Source of the DNA: Nostocales cyanobacterium HT-58-2 | GTDB taxonomy: Bacteria; Cyanobacteriota; Cyanobacteriia; Cyanobacteriales; Nostocaceae | Assembly (NCBI GenBank): GCA_002163975.1 | Contig: CP019636.1 | Span: 1,427,001-1,491,000 of the forward strand | Reading direction: 5' to 3' | DNA: 64,000 nucleotides | Shown: positions 38,543 to 46,701 of the stretch, piece after piece | Position numbering within the stretch: the stretch's first letter is position 1 | How the letters are laid out: every line of letters begins with the position of its first letter | Translations under genes and position numbers: made by a program | The notes under the pieces: generated by a model | What the model was told of the DNA's origin: nothing | Database searches by the model: none | What the model saw: the letters and a program-made list of their open reading frames with translations, nothing else

Positions 38543-39352
38543 ATGAAACAGGTTAATTTGCTTAATGTGACCATTAACAACATAACAATGATCGAGTTAT
38601 TAGAAAAATTAAAAAGTGGCGGTATTGTATTCACTCCTAATGTTGACCATGTCATGAAATTGCAGAGAAGTCAGGAGTTTTATTGTGCATACCAACAAGC
38701 AGACTATATGGTTTGTGATAGTAAAGTGTTGATGTATATATCTAGTTTTTTGGGAACACCGATACAAGAGAAAATTTCAGGTTCAGATTTATTTCCGGCT
38801 TTTTACACACATTACAAAGATGATGAAGATATCAAAATCTTTTTGTTAGGTGCAGAAAAAAGTGTAGCTAAGACTGCTCAAAAAGAGATAAATTCCAAAG
38901 TAGGTCGGGAGATTATTATTGCCGCACACTCGCCTTCTTTTGGGTTTGAAAAAGATGAAGAAGAATGCCAAAATATAGTTAGTATGATTAACTCTTCTGA
39001 TGCTACAGTACTAGCAATTGGTGTAGGTGCTCCTAAACAGGAAATATGGATTGCTAAATATAGAAAGCAGTTTAAAAATATTAAGATATTTTTGGCTATT
39101 GGTGCAACTATTAACTTTGAAGCTGGGAGTCTGAAGAGAGCACCAAAGTGGATGAGTGAAGTAGGTTTGGAATGGTTTTATAGGCTTTTAAATGAACCAA
39201 GGCGACTCTGGAAGAGGTATCTCCTAGACGCAATTCCGTTCTTCTGGTTAATTCTCAAACAAAGATTTCAACTTTACAAAAATCCCTGGAAAACAATGAT
39301 GGAAAAAGATGCTAAGCAAATTCAGCCTTTGCAGCTTTCCCAGAAGTCATAG
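38543..39352 (+). CDS. WecG/TagA/CpsF-family glycosyltransferase (GT26)
   Basis: The 269-residue protein has the GT26 signature: FTPNVDHVMKLQRSQEF near residue 31, the conserved ADYMVCDSKVLMYISSFLG near 53, KISGSDLFP, FLLGAEKSVA, VLAIGVGAPKQEIWIAKY near 157 and IGATINFEAGSLKRAP with EWFYRLLNEPRRLWKRY at the end. The family transfers ManNAc, ManNAcA or similar sugars to lipid-linked intermediates in teichoic acid, common antigen or exopolysaccharide synthesis at the cytoplasmic membrane. In cyanobacteria it is usually linked to polysaccharide export. No other polysaccharide gene is adjacent. Confidence 0.92.
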   Translation: MKQVNLLNVTINNITMIELLEKLKSGGIVFTPNVDHVMKLQRSQEFYCAYQQADYMVCDSKVLMYISSFLGTPIQEKISGSDLFPAFYTHYKDDEDIKIFLLGAEKSVAKTAQKEINSKVGREIIIAAHSPSFGFEKDEEECQNIVSMINSSDATVLAIGVGAPKQEIWIAKYRKQFKNIKIFLAIGATINFEAGSLKRAPKWMSEVGLEWFYRLLNEPRRLWKRYLLDAIPFFWLILKQRFQLYKNPWKTMMEKDAKQIQPLQLSQKS

Positions 39353-39415
39353 TTCAATCTTTGAATGTCTTGATAGCCAAGATGTCTCACAAGTAAACAT
39401 CACATCAGCCCAACA

Positions 39416-39943
39416 CTAATTATCTTGTATCAGAGTTGCTTCAGGCTGTTGTCGCCCATGCAATATTGGCATAGTAAATAAACCCCATGCTAAACCCGTA
39501 ACTAACCCAAAAAGCGTAACAATATAATTATTGAAACTCCACCAACCCAAAACTTGCGCCGCTAATTCTAGGGGATAAGCCATCATCAAAACGCTGGCAA
39601 ACGCTGCACCACTCCAATCGTACTGACTTAACCAGTAAAAACCTTTACCGCTTGTCACTTCATACAATAAACGAGTGATCAGCAATCCGGCAACAGTGCC
39701 GTAGCAACGCATACACACAGCCATAATATGTGGTTGTGCCAATGCGACTCCCATATCCGGCTGCGGACACACATGACTACCCATAAAATAAATTATCTTT
39801 GCAATCAAGGGTAACAATGGTAACCCAGATGCAGCAAGAAAAGGAGCAGCAAGTGGTCCCACCACCATCCCTGCTAATAAAAAGTCAGCAACAAAACTAA
39901 CCCAACGAATTTGTAGCTGTCTTTTGAAAACGACTCCCTCCAT
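39416..39943 (-). CDS. DUF2085 membrane protein
   Basis: The 175-residue protein has about four membrane helices. The pattern is CPQPDMGVALAQPHIMAVCMRCYGTVAG, in which the second cysteine pair CMRCYG matches the CxRCxG motif of DUF2085. The family is small, membrane-bound and of unknown function, with conserved Cys that may bind metal or be redox active. It is alone, ahead of the agrE 3' end. Confidence 0.75.
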   Translation of the reverse strand: MEGVVFKRQLQIRWVSFVADFLLAGMVVGPLAAPFLAASGLPLLPLIAKIIYFMGSHVCPQPDMGVALAQPHIMAVCMRCYGTVAGLLITRLLYEVTSGKGFYWLSQYDWSGAAFASVLMMAYPLELAAQVLGWWSFNNYIVTLFGLVTGLAWGLFTMPILHGRQQPEATLIQDN

Positions 39944-40027
39944 CTTCTCTCCCTCTGCTTCCTCTGCGTTCCACCCAAGTTCTCATTGACTTTTCTGTAC
40001 ACTTGATATTCGTTATTTTAAACACAA

Positions 40028-40047
40028 GGTGGGCAATGTTGCCCACC
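40028..40047 (-). terminator. Stem-loop after agrE
   Basis: GGTGGGCAA TG TTGCCCACC is a perfect 9-bp stem directly after the agrE stop. On the minus strand TTGTGTTT follows, giving a weak T tract. Confidence 0.6.
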
Positions 40048-40055
40048 CTACTTTC

Positions 40056-42167
40056 TTAACTCACCTTAGCTGTATACGGACTCGTCAATTTCTGCAATTG
40101 CTGCACCAATAGACTGAGGAATAACCCCACATCTGTCACCACACCAACTGATTCTACTGAACCTCTGTCGCTCAACTTCGTCACTACGGCTGGATTGATA
40201 TCTACACAAACCATCTTCACTCCAGCGGGAGTCATATTCCCTACGCCAATAGAGTGCAGCATACTCGAAAGCATCAAAATCATATCTGCACTTTTGAGCA
40301 GTCGAGCATATTCAGTTTGCGCTTTGATCAAATCCATTTCGGTGTCAGGTAAAGGACCATCATCACGAATTGAACCGGCAAGACAGAATGGGATACCATT
40401 GCGGACGCACTCATACATGACGCCACTGTTTATAACCCTAGCCTCAACAGCTTTGGCAATGCTACCATAACGACGGATAGTGTTGATCACCTTTAGGTGA
40501 TGGCGATGTCCACCGCGTACAGCCACACCCCGCTTCATGTCCACACCAAGAGAAGTTCCCATCATTGCTTGCTCAATGTCGTGAACAGCGATCGCATTTC
40601 CACCCAGCAACGCCTGCACATATCCTTCCCGAATCAGCTGTGCCAGATGTTCGCCACCACCCGTGTGAATCACCACAGGTCCTGCTGTGACCGCAACTTT
40701 ACCTCCTGCATCGCGGATTTTACGTAATTCCCAAGCCACTTGCTCAACCACCAGTTCCACGCGTCGCTCGCTGGACACTCCCGCTGACATAAAGCTGAAT
40801 TCCTGGGCATTACGTTGTTCTCGCGATTCTGTTTTCCGAATGGTGCGGATACCTTGTACATCCACAACCACAGATTCGCCCACTTCTAAATCGCGTAAAA
40901 TTTTACACTGTGCTGTTAGACCTTTGGGGCTTTGGGTAATGGCGATCGCACCATCCATTCGCTGATTTTGCACTTTCACCCATTCACCCTTGATCCGCAC
41001 TTCAGTAGGATAAATTGTACTGACGTAGAAATCATCAGGAGCGACCCCTGCTTGGGTGACGGGTTCCAACTTGGCATCGCGCTCATCTTGAGGCAAGTCT
41101 ACCGCACCCAAATCAATCAGATGCGATATGATGCTTTCCATCACATCATGGGAAGGCGCGGACACCTTCACCTCTGCTGCTGAGGTACTTTGACGCTGCT
41201 CTCCTAAGAGGAAATTCAGCACCTGGAAGCTACCGCCGTTATCTGTAATTAGATCCAGAGCACGGTTAATCAAGCCAGAATCAAGCAAATGTCCTTCTAT
41301 GCGAATGATGCGACTTTCTACCGATACATTGGCATGCAGTTCTTCCCGTACTGGTTCCGTTACCCGCAATGTCAAGCATTTGGCTGCGCCACCAGCTTTC
41401 AGAAATTCTGTCAGCGGTGTTTCAATCACTTGAAAACCAGTATCTGCAAGACGTGCTTTCAGCGCCTCTGAAGCTTTATTCATCACAACGATGTGGTCTA
41501 CATTCACCGCATTGCAGGCGAAGTTAACCGCATCGGCTTCAGCGATCGCGATCCGCTTTTCTTTTTGTACCCGCATTTCAATTAAGCGGTTGGAGTAGGA
41601 ATCAAAAGCGGGTGGATAGTACAGCAAATAGCCGTTAGCTAGGGGACAAAAGCAAGTGTCTAGATGGTAAAAGCGCTCATCAATAAGTCGTAACGATAAT
41701 ACCTCTATATCCAACCATTTTGCCAGATAGGGGTGAGAATCTAACTCTGTCCGAAAACCGTATCCTGCCCAAAGCCAGCGTCCTTCCCGATCCAAAAGTG
41801 CATCTCCTGCACCTTCAAAAGGCAAGTCTTTTGGTAGTTCGTAAACAGTGTACCCATTTTCCTCAAACCACTGCTTGAAATAAGGTTCCTCCCCCTGACG
41901 CTCTTTGTGTAAAAAGCGACTCAATACGACAGTGTTCCCCAGTATTAGACCTGCGTTGGCTGTAAACACCATATCGGGCCAGCCTTTCTGAGGTGGTACT
42001 AAGTCTACAATCGCGTGTTCTTTGAGAATATGGTGCAGTTGTTCCCACTGTTCTACGGCACGCTCTTGCGATGACTTGTGAATATTTCCTTCCATCCAAG
42101 GATTAATCACATAATCTACATCGTAGTGGTTAGGGGCACACATTAAAAAGCGAATTTGGGAAGTCAT
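40056..42167 (-). CDS. agrE: Bifunctional arginine dihydrolase / ornithine cyclodeaminase AgrE
   Basis: The 703-residue length equals the known cyanobacterial AgrE/ArgZ-type protein. The N-terminal amidinotransferase-fold domain (about 1-280) has MCAPNHYDVDYVINPWM, FTANAGLIL, FEGAGDAL and the likely catalytic Cys in GGAAKCLTL near residue 262. It turns arginine into ornithine, CO2 and two ammonia. The C-terminal part (about 340-700) has the LOR/SDH/ornithine-cyclodeaminase-like region with HTGGGEHLAQLIREGYV and the Rossmann-like LMLSSMLHSIGVGN, and turns ornithine into proline. The pathway mobilises nitrogen from cyanophycin-derived arginine. A perfect NtcA-type box is 57 bp upstream of the start. 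Confidence 0.95.
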   Translation of the reverse strand: MTSQIRFLMCAPNHYDVDYVINPWMEGNIHKSSQERAVEQWEQLHHILKEHAIVDLVPPQKGWPDMVFTANAGLILGNTVVLSRFLHKERQGEEPYFKQWFEENGYTVYELPKDLPFEGAGDALLDREGRWLWAGYGFRTELDSHPYLAKWLDIEVLSLRLIDERFYHLDTCFCPLANGYLLYYPPAFDSYSNRLIEMRVQKEKRIAIAEADAVNFACNAVNVDHIVVMNKASEALKARLADTGFQVIETPLTEFLKAGGAAKCLTLRVTEPVREELHANVSVESRIIRIEGHLLDSGLINRALDLITDNGGSFQVLNFLLGEQRQSTSAAEVKVSAPSHDVMESIISHLIDLGAVDLPQDERDAKLEPVTQAGVAPDDFYVSTIYPTEVRIKGEWVKVQNQRMDGAIAITQSPKGLTAQCKILRDLEVGESVVVDVQGIRTIRKTESREQRNAQEFSFMSAGVSSERRVELVVEQVAWELRKIRDAGGKVAVTAGPVVIHTGGGEHLAQLIREGYVQALLGGNAIAVHDIEQAMMGTSLGVDMKRGVAVRGGHRHHLKVINTIRRYGSIAKAVEARVINSGVMYECVRNGIPFCLAGSIRDDGPLPDTEMDLIKAQTEYARLLKSADMILMLSSMLHSIGVGNMTPAGVKMVCVDINPAVVTKLSDRGSVESVGVVTDVGLFLSLLVQQLQKLTSPYTAKVS

Positions 42168-42223
42168 ATAAGGTTAGATGCAATTAGCCTTTATTGAATA
42201 CAGATTTTTGTCACACTGATTCT

Positions 42224-42237
42224 GTACGATTTGCTAC
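42224..42237 (-). promoter_or_regulatory. NtcA-type box GTA-N8-TAC upstream of agrE
   Basis: On the minus strand the sequence is GTAGCAAATCGTAC, an exact GTA-N8-TAC. It is 57 bp upstream of the agrE ATG, with TATTCA about 23 bp further downstream as a possible -10. That geometry fits NtcA-activated promoters, which respond to nitrogen limitation and 2-oxoglutarate. Confidence 0.55.
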
Positions 42238-42460
42238 TAAAACTCTGCCTTTTGGTAAAAGGTGGCACAAAATCTATGCTCTATTTTATCCTGGACGGAG
42301 AAAGACGAGTGGAGGAACGCAGAGGATCTGACAACTCATAATTCAATAATTAATGTAAATATTATGAAAAATATTTTTATACACTTAATCTTCGTACTTT
42401 CACCAAAAACGTTGGTAGCTATTCTGAAAGTGAAGAATTTTTCACCGTTACACTCCTTTT

Positions 42461-42595
42461 TACCATGTATATACAAAAATCAAAAAATTGCGAATGAATG
42501 TTGCTAATGAAGCGCTGAGAAGAATGAGGCAAATTTGGGTGTTGAGACGGAATCATCACTCAAATCACTTGCTCAAATTACCATGTATATACAAA
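42461..42595. repeat. Two direct repeats TACCATGTATATACAAA
   Basis: A 17-bp word occurs at 42461-42477 and again, identically, at 42579-42595, 118 bp apart. It contains a GTATATAC palindrome. Confidence 0.6.
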
Positions 42596-42640
42596 TATCC
42601 GAGCCAAGTCGTACTGAAAGCGAAAAGGAGTTCTAAATCC

Positions 42641-43495
42641 TCAAGTCAGTCCACCATTGCGAGCAATGATTTCAATAACCTCACTACGAGTCAGTTGATT
42701 TTGATCTGCGATCGCAGCGAGATTTTCCCAAGCTGTATCTGTTAGTCTGATGGATCTTAAACGTTTCGGCTCAGCCTGATAGTCTCGCTCAAACTTACCT
42801 GAATTCTTACGGTTACGCCTAGAAGATTTTTGCCTTGTCCCTGAGTACTGATCTACAGGTAAATGGTTTCTCGTCTGATTTATAGTCAAGAGGTAAATTA
42901 AGTTGTTAATGAGGCGATCGCGCTCCATTGGTAGGATATCCTTGCCATGCAATATTTCCTGAATTAGGATGAAATGGACTAACGTGCCAACAAAGACTCG
43001 CGCAGCCACTTCTGGATCAGGCAGGTTGAGTTCAGTATGAGATCTCAGAAACTGACACAGATCCTCCAAAAATGATTTTTCCAGATTAAGAACAAAAGAC
43101 CGCGCTAGATCTGGAAACCGTCCAGACTCACTAACAATCAAGCGGATTAATCCTAACACCTGTTGGTCGCCTAGAGTGTTGTCTAACATACTGAACGCCA
43201 AGCGACGTAAGATGATAGACGCTTCACCTTGCATGAATTGAGCTTTTTGAGGGTTAAATGCTGCATAATATTTTTCTAGGATTAATTTCTGCATCAAAGC
43301 AGTAAATAGCCCTTCTTTGTCTTGAAAGTGATTGTAGACCGTTGTTTTAGAAACACCTGCTGCTGCTGTCACCTGGTCCATAGTTGTGGCAGCATATCCA
43401 TGTATTAAAAACTCTCGCATCGCACCTGCCAGAATGGCATCTACTTTTTCTTCTGACAGCTTACGATCTAAATTATTTGTTTCCGTTTTTCTCAT
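42641..43495 (-). CDS. TetR-family regulator with C-terminal RHH-like segment
   Basis: From the ATG at 43495 the product is about 284 residues. The N-terminal TetR helix-turn-helix reads AILAGAMREFLIHGYAATTM then AAGVSKTTVYNHFQDKEGLF (about 18-60). The ligand domain is about 70-215, with FVLNLEKSFLEDLCQFL. A basic Arg/Lys/Ser linker (about 220-250) leads to a C-terminal segment RLTDTAWENLAAIADQNQLTR plus SEVIEIIARNG, which looks like a ribbon-helix-helix DNA-binding domain. TetR proteins normally end after the ligand domain, so the extra segment is unusual. It is divergent from devB-devC and probably controls them. Confidence 0.88.
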   Translation of the reverse strand: MRKTETNNLDRKLSEEKVDAILAGAMREFLIHGYAATTMDQVTAAAGVSKTTVYNHFQDKEGLFTALMQKLILEKYYAAFNPQKAQFMQGEASIILRRLAFSMLDNTLGDQQVLGLIRLIVSESGRFPDLARSFVLNLEKSFLEDLCQFLRSHTELNLPDPEVAARVFVGTLVHFILIQEILHGKDILPMERDRLINNLIYLLTINQTRNHLPVDQYSGTRQKSSRRNRKNSGKFERDYQAEPKRLRSIRLTDTAWENLAAIADQNQLTRSEVIEIIARNGGLT

Positions 43496-43762
43496 TTTTT
43501 TATCTCTTACTTTTAGCAGGTTATAGCTGTTTTCAATCAAGTGCAATAAACGAGGCAGTGCATTGCCATGGAGAGTCGCATGGTGAGCATAAGCTCAAGG
43601 AGGGAGGCGACTGGCGTGCATGATTACTCGATTTGAGAAGCCAAAGCTCCCCGTTGTTCAAAGTAGCGTCTCCGTAAGGAGAAGCAAGTGGCGTCGAACT
43701 CATGCAACTAAGCTCACTGAACACTGTTAGAAAATTTTTATTGACATAATTGTACTGTACCG
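43496..43762. other. Divergent spacer between TetR gene and devB
   Basis: It contains mirrored short words typical of dispersed cyanobacterial repeats (about 43550-43720: GGAGTCGCATGG-like and GTCTCCGTAAGGAG words). TTGACA at 43741-43746 is a probable -35 for devB. No gene is seen. Confidence 0.4.
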
Positions 43763-43764
43763 TC

Positions 43765-43799
43765 TAGTTTAGAAACAATAAACTAAACTAGATAGTTTA
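43765..43799. promoter_or_regulatory. Nested dyad operator in front of devB
   Basis: Four heptamer half-sites occur: TAGTTTA (43765-43771), TAAACTA (43779-43785), TAAACTA (43784-43790) and TAGTTTA (43793-43799). They form a 21-bp dyad (TAGTTTA-N7-TAAACTA) and a 16-bp dyad (TAAACTA-GA-TAGTTTA). The first overlaps the probable -10 of devB, given TTGACA at 43741. Binding by the divergent TetR protein would block devB. The dyads are seen; the binder is inferred. Confidence 0.6.
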
Positions 43800-43802
43800 T
43801 TT

Positions 43803-45128
43803 ATGTCTCAACTCAATCAGAAGTCACCTTTGGTGCGCGATGGAACACCGTCTGGTTCCGCATCCTTCAAACAGAGCCGTCGCCCACGGATGATATTGGC
43901 AATTGCGACAGTTTTTGTTGTCGTTGGAGTGACATCCTATAGGTTCTGGTGGTTACACTCACAGCAATCTCCTGTGGCACAAATGCCCCAGGTTAATATA
44001 CCTAAAGTTACAAAAGTAGCGGCTCTAGGAAAGCTAGAGCCACAGGGAGAAGTCATTAAAGTTGCTGCGCCTACAGAAAATCGAGTTGAGCAATTGTTAG
44101 TGAAGGAGAGACAGGAGGTCAAAGCAGGGCAGGTGATTGCGATTCTCGACAGCAAAGACCGCCTACAAGCTGCTGTCGTCAAAGCACAGCAACAAGTCAG
44201 GGTAAAGCAAGCAAATCTTGCTCAGGTACAAGCAGGTGCCAAACGCGGTGAAATCGAAGCACAAAAAGCCCAAGTTGAGCGATTAAAGGCACAGTGGCAA
44301 GGAGAAAAAACAGTACAAGAAGAAACGATCGCCCGACTGAAAGTGCAATGGCAAGGTGATAAGAGAGCGCAACTGGCAACCATTGGAAAATTGCAAGCGG
44401 AACTCAACAATGCTCAAGCCGAATATAAACGCTATCAGAAGCTCTTTTCTGAAGGTGCAATTTCTAAGTCTTTATTTGACAGTAAACGTCTCAGTGTAGA
44501 CACTGCAACACAGCAACTCAGAGAAGCTAGGGCAATCCTCAGCCGCATTGATGGCACGAGTCGCAGGCAAATCAGTGAAGCTCAAGCTGTTCTTACCCGC
44601 ATAAACACCACTGGTCGCCAGCAAATCAGCGAAGCGCAAGCCACACTCGACAAGATAACTGAGATACGTCCAGTAGATGTGGAAGCAACAAAAGCAGAAG
44701 TCGATGACGCCATAGCACAAGTGAATCAGGCTCAGAAAAATTTGGCACAAGCTTACGTGCGATCGCCTCAAGATGGTCAGGTGTTAGATATACACACGCG
44801 TGCTGGTGAAGTGGTGTCAAGTGATGGGATTGTTGAGATTGGACAAACTCGCCAAATGTTTGTGGTTGCAGAAGTTTACCAAAGTGATATCAGTAAAATC
44901 CGTCCAGGACAGCAAGTGCGAGTCACAAGCGATGCTCTGCCTCATCAATTGCAAGGAAAAGTGGATTGGATAGGCTTACAAGTGCGCCGACAAAGTGTAG
45001 TTAATACCGACCCCAGTACCAATATTGACGCCAGAATTGTTGAAGTTCATATCCGGCTGGATAAAACATCCAGCCACAACGCTGCTCAGTTTACTAATTT
45101 GCAGGTCAAGGCGGTGATTGAAATTTGA
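43803..45128 (+). CDS. devB: HlyD/DevB-type ABC exporter membrane-fusion protein
   Basis: The 441-residue protein has one N-terminal membrane helix (MILAIATVFVVVGVTSYRFW, about 29-48), a lipoyl-like part (GKLEPQGEVIKVAAPTENRVEQL, about 74-96), a long coiled coil (about 110-305, with VEAQKAQVERLKAQ-type heptads) and the return barrel (YVRSPQDGQVLDI, then VVAEVYQSDISKI). It belongs to the DevB group, which links an inner-membrane ABC exporter to a TolC-like outer-membrane channel; in Anabaena DevBCA exports heterocyst glycolipids. The group is large and most members have other or unknown substrates. The stop overlaps the devC start. Expression is probably controlled by the nested dyad operator. 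Confidence 0.88.
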   Translation: MSQLNQKSPLVRDGTPSGSASFKQSRRPRMILAIATVFVVVGVTSYRFWWLHSQQSPVAQMPQVNIPKVTKVAALGKLEPQGEVIKVAAPTENRVEQLLVKERQEVKAGQVIAILDSKDRLQAAVVKAQQQVRVKQANLAQVQAGAKRGEIEAQKAQVERLKAQWQGEKTVQEETIARLKVQWQGDKRAQLATIGKLQAELNNAQAEYKRYQKLFSEGAISKSLFDSKRLSVDTATQQLREARAILSRIDGTSRRQISEAQAVLTRINTTGRQQISEAQATLDKITEIRPVDVEATKAEVDDAIAQVNQAQKNLAQAYVRSPQDGQVLDIHTRAGEVVSSDGIVEIGQTRQMFVVAEVYQSDISKIRPGQQVRVTSDALPHQLQGKVDWIGLQVRRQSVVNTDPSTNIDARIVEVHIRLDKTSSHNAAQFTNLQVKAVIEI

Positions 45129-46300
45129 TTGGATTTATACAACAGTTACAGCGGCGAACACCTTTAGGATGGCTACAACTGAGTCGTGAAAAAAGTCGTC
45201 TGCTTGTGGCATTATCGGGCATTGCCTTTGCCGATATTCTCATGTTCATGCAGCTTGGCTTTCAGAATGCACTTTATGACAGTAACACTCGCCTCAACCG
45301 AGTTTTGTATACAGACATTGTTTTAGTCAGTCCCAAAGCTCGTTATATGCAAAATCTATCCACATTTTCCCGGCGGCGACTGTATCAAGCATCTTCCATA
45401 TCAGGAGTGAAGTCGGCAGAAGCAGTGTATGTCAGTGTTATCAACTGGAAAAATCCTCAAACCCGTCGTGAAACATCAATTCAAGTTATTGGAGTGAATC
45501 CTGACCAACCAACTTTTCAGCTACCGGAAGTGAACCAACAGTTGGATAAGATTAAGCTGCCAGATATCTTCTTATTTGACCGTGATTCTAGAGGAGAATA
45601 TCAACAGACCATTGCTCAAATTGAACAAGAGAAAACTGTTACCACCGAAGTAGAAAATCGCACCATCACTCTTGGTGGTTTATTTAAATTGGGAACTTCC
45701 TTTGGGGCTGAGGGCAATCTGATTACCAGTGATCAGAATTTTTTACGCCTCTTTCCTGGGCGACAAGCAGTCAGCATTAATCTGGGTTTAGTTTATCTTG
45801 AACCGGGCTATGACCCACAGCAGGTGGCAAAAGCATTAAGAACTTACTTGCCCGATGATGTAAAAGTTTTGACACGTAAAGAATTTATCCAGTTTGAGGA
45901 AAACTACTGGCAGACAGAAAGCCCTATTGGCTTTATCTTTGGTCTTGGTGTCTCGATGGGATTCATCGTTGGCATAATTATTGTCTATCAAGTCCTTTCT
46001 ACCGATGTCAATTCTCACCTGAAGGAGTACGCAACCCTCAAAGCAATTGGGTATCGTAATCTCTACTTGCTAGGGGTGATTTTTGAAGAGGCTCTCATCT
46101 TAGCTTTTCTGGGCTTTCTTCCAGGAGCAATAGTTCCTCTAGGACTTTATCATCTGACAAGAAATGCGACAAATTTGCCCATCTACATGACCTTGACACG
46201 AACCTTATTAGTACTATTGCTGACCATCATTATGTGTTTAATTTCAGGGGCGATCGCCACCCGTAAACTTCAAGCGGCTGATCCTGCTGATATGTTCTAA
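45125..46300 (+). CDS. devC: DevC-type ABC exporter permease
   Basis: The 391-residue protein has the MacB/FtsX-type layout: one N-terminal helix (LVALSGIAFADILMFMQLGFQ), a large extracytoplasmic part (about 45-265) and three C-terminal helices (about 270-385). GWLQLSREKSRLLVALSGIAF is close to the DevC N-terminus, and LKEYATLKAIGYRN is the cytoplasmic loop that touches the ATPase. The TTG start overlaps the devB stop (TTGA), so translation is coupled. The ATPase DevA normally follows; none is seen downstream in the 400 bp before the RNase D gene. Confidence 0.9.
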   Translation: MIGFIQQLQRRTPLGWLQLSREKSRLLVALSGIAFADILMFMQLGFQNALYDSNTRLNRVLYTDIVLVSPKARYMQNLSTFSRRRLYQASSISGVKSAEAVYVSVINWKNPQTRRETSIQVIGVNPDQPTFQLPEVNQQLDKIKLPDIFLFDRDSRGEYQQTIAQIEQEKTVTTEVENRTITLGGLFKLGTSFGAEGNLITSDQNFLRLFPGRQAVSINLGLVYLEPGYDPQQVAKALRTYLPDDVKVLTRKEFIQFEENYWQTESPIGFIFGLGVSMGFIVGIIIVYQVLSTDVNSHLKEYATLKAIGYRNLYLLGVIFEEALILAFLGFLPGAIVPLGLYHLTRNATNLPIYMTLTRTLLVLLLTIIMCLISGAIATRKLQAADPADMF

Positions 46301-46329
46301 AGAATCGCCCTTAGTCATTTGTGACGACA

Positions 46330-46449
46330 AAGGACTAATACCGTTTCACTTTAAGATTGATACAGATGGCAAGCTTCAGGAGCAGAGGAAGCAGGGAAAG
46401 TAAGAAAAGTGATTTGTATCAAGAATTTCGTGAAATGGTATAAGGACTA
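46330..46449. mobile_element. MITE with 8-bp target-site duplication
   Basis: An element of 104 bp (46338-46441) begins ATACCGTTTCAC and ends with the inverted match GTGAAATGGTAT. The octamer AAGGACTA lies directly on both sides (46330-46337 and 46442-46449). Inverted ends plus an exact duplication is the signature of transposition. No coding capacity. The same ATACC(A/G)TTTCAC end is widespread in filamentous cyanobacteria. Confidence 0.75.
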
Positions 46450-46701
46450 GTACTCTGTCAAGCAAACTTTCATAGGTTGAATAAAAAACGGCACGCCTTC
46501 GCTGAGGTGCAGAGAAAGACAAAATGACTTGAGTCAGAGGTTTAGGTTATCCAGCTTAGGAGATAAAACAACATCGTCCTGTCACTAAAGTACAAGCGAC
46601 TACCTCACGTAGATACAACGCCAGAAAGATTACTCAGAAAATGCTAACTTGGGAAACTATAACTTAACTGCTCTTGCTCATTTTGCAGGAAATATTGTCC
46701 C
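46450..46701. other. Intergenic region downstream of devC
   Basis: Nothing resembling an ATPase gene or its remains is seen here. The right part holds the promoter of the RNase D gene. Confidence 0.35.

Larger units (their letters stand above)
42168..42640. other. agrE upstream region and spacer to the TetR gene
   Basis: About 470 bp hold the agrE promoter at the left and two copies of a 17-bp direct repeat at the right. Two short frames cross the repeats but have no protein-like features. Confidence 0.45.

Noticed and set aside
42262..42745. Two short plus-strand frames in the agrE-TetR spacer
   Set aside because: Both consist largely of the direct-repeat region and one runs into the TetR gene on the other strand. 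No ribosome binding sites or conserved patterns are seen.
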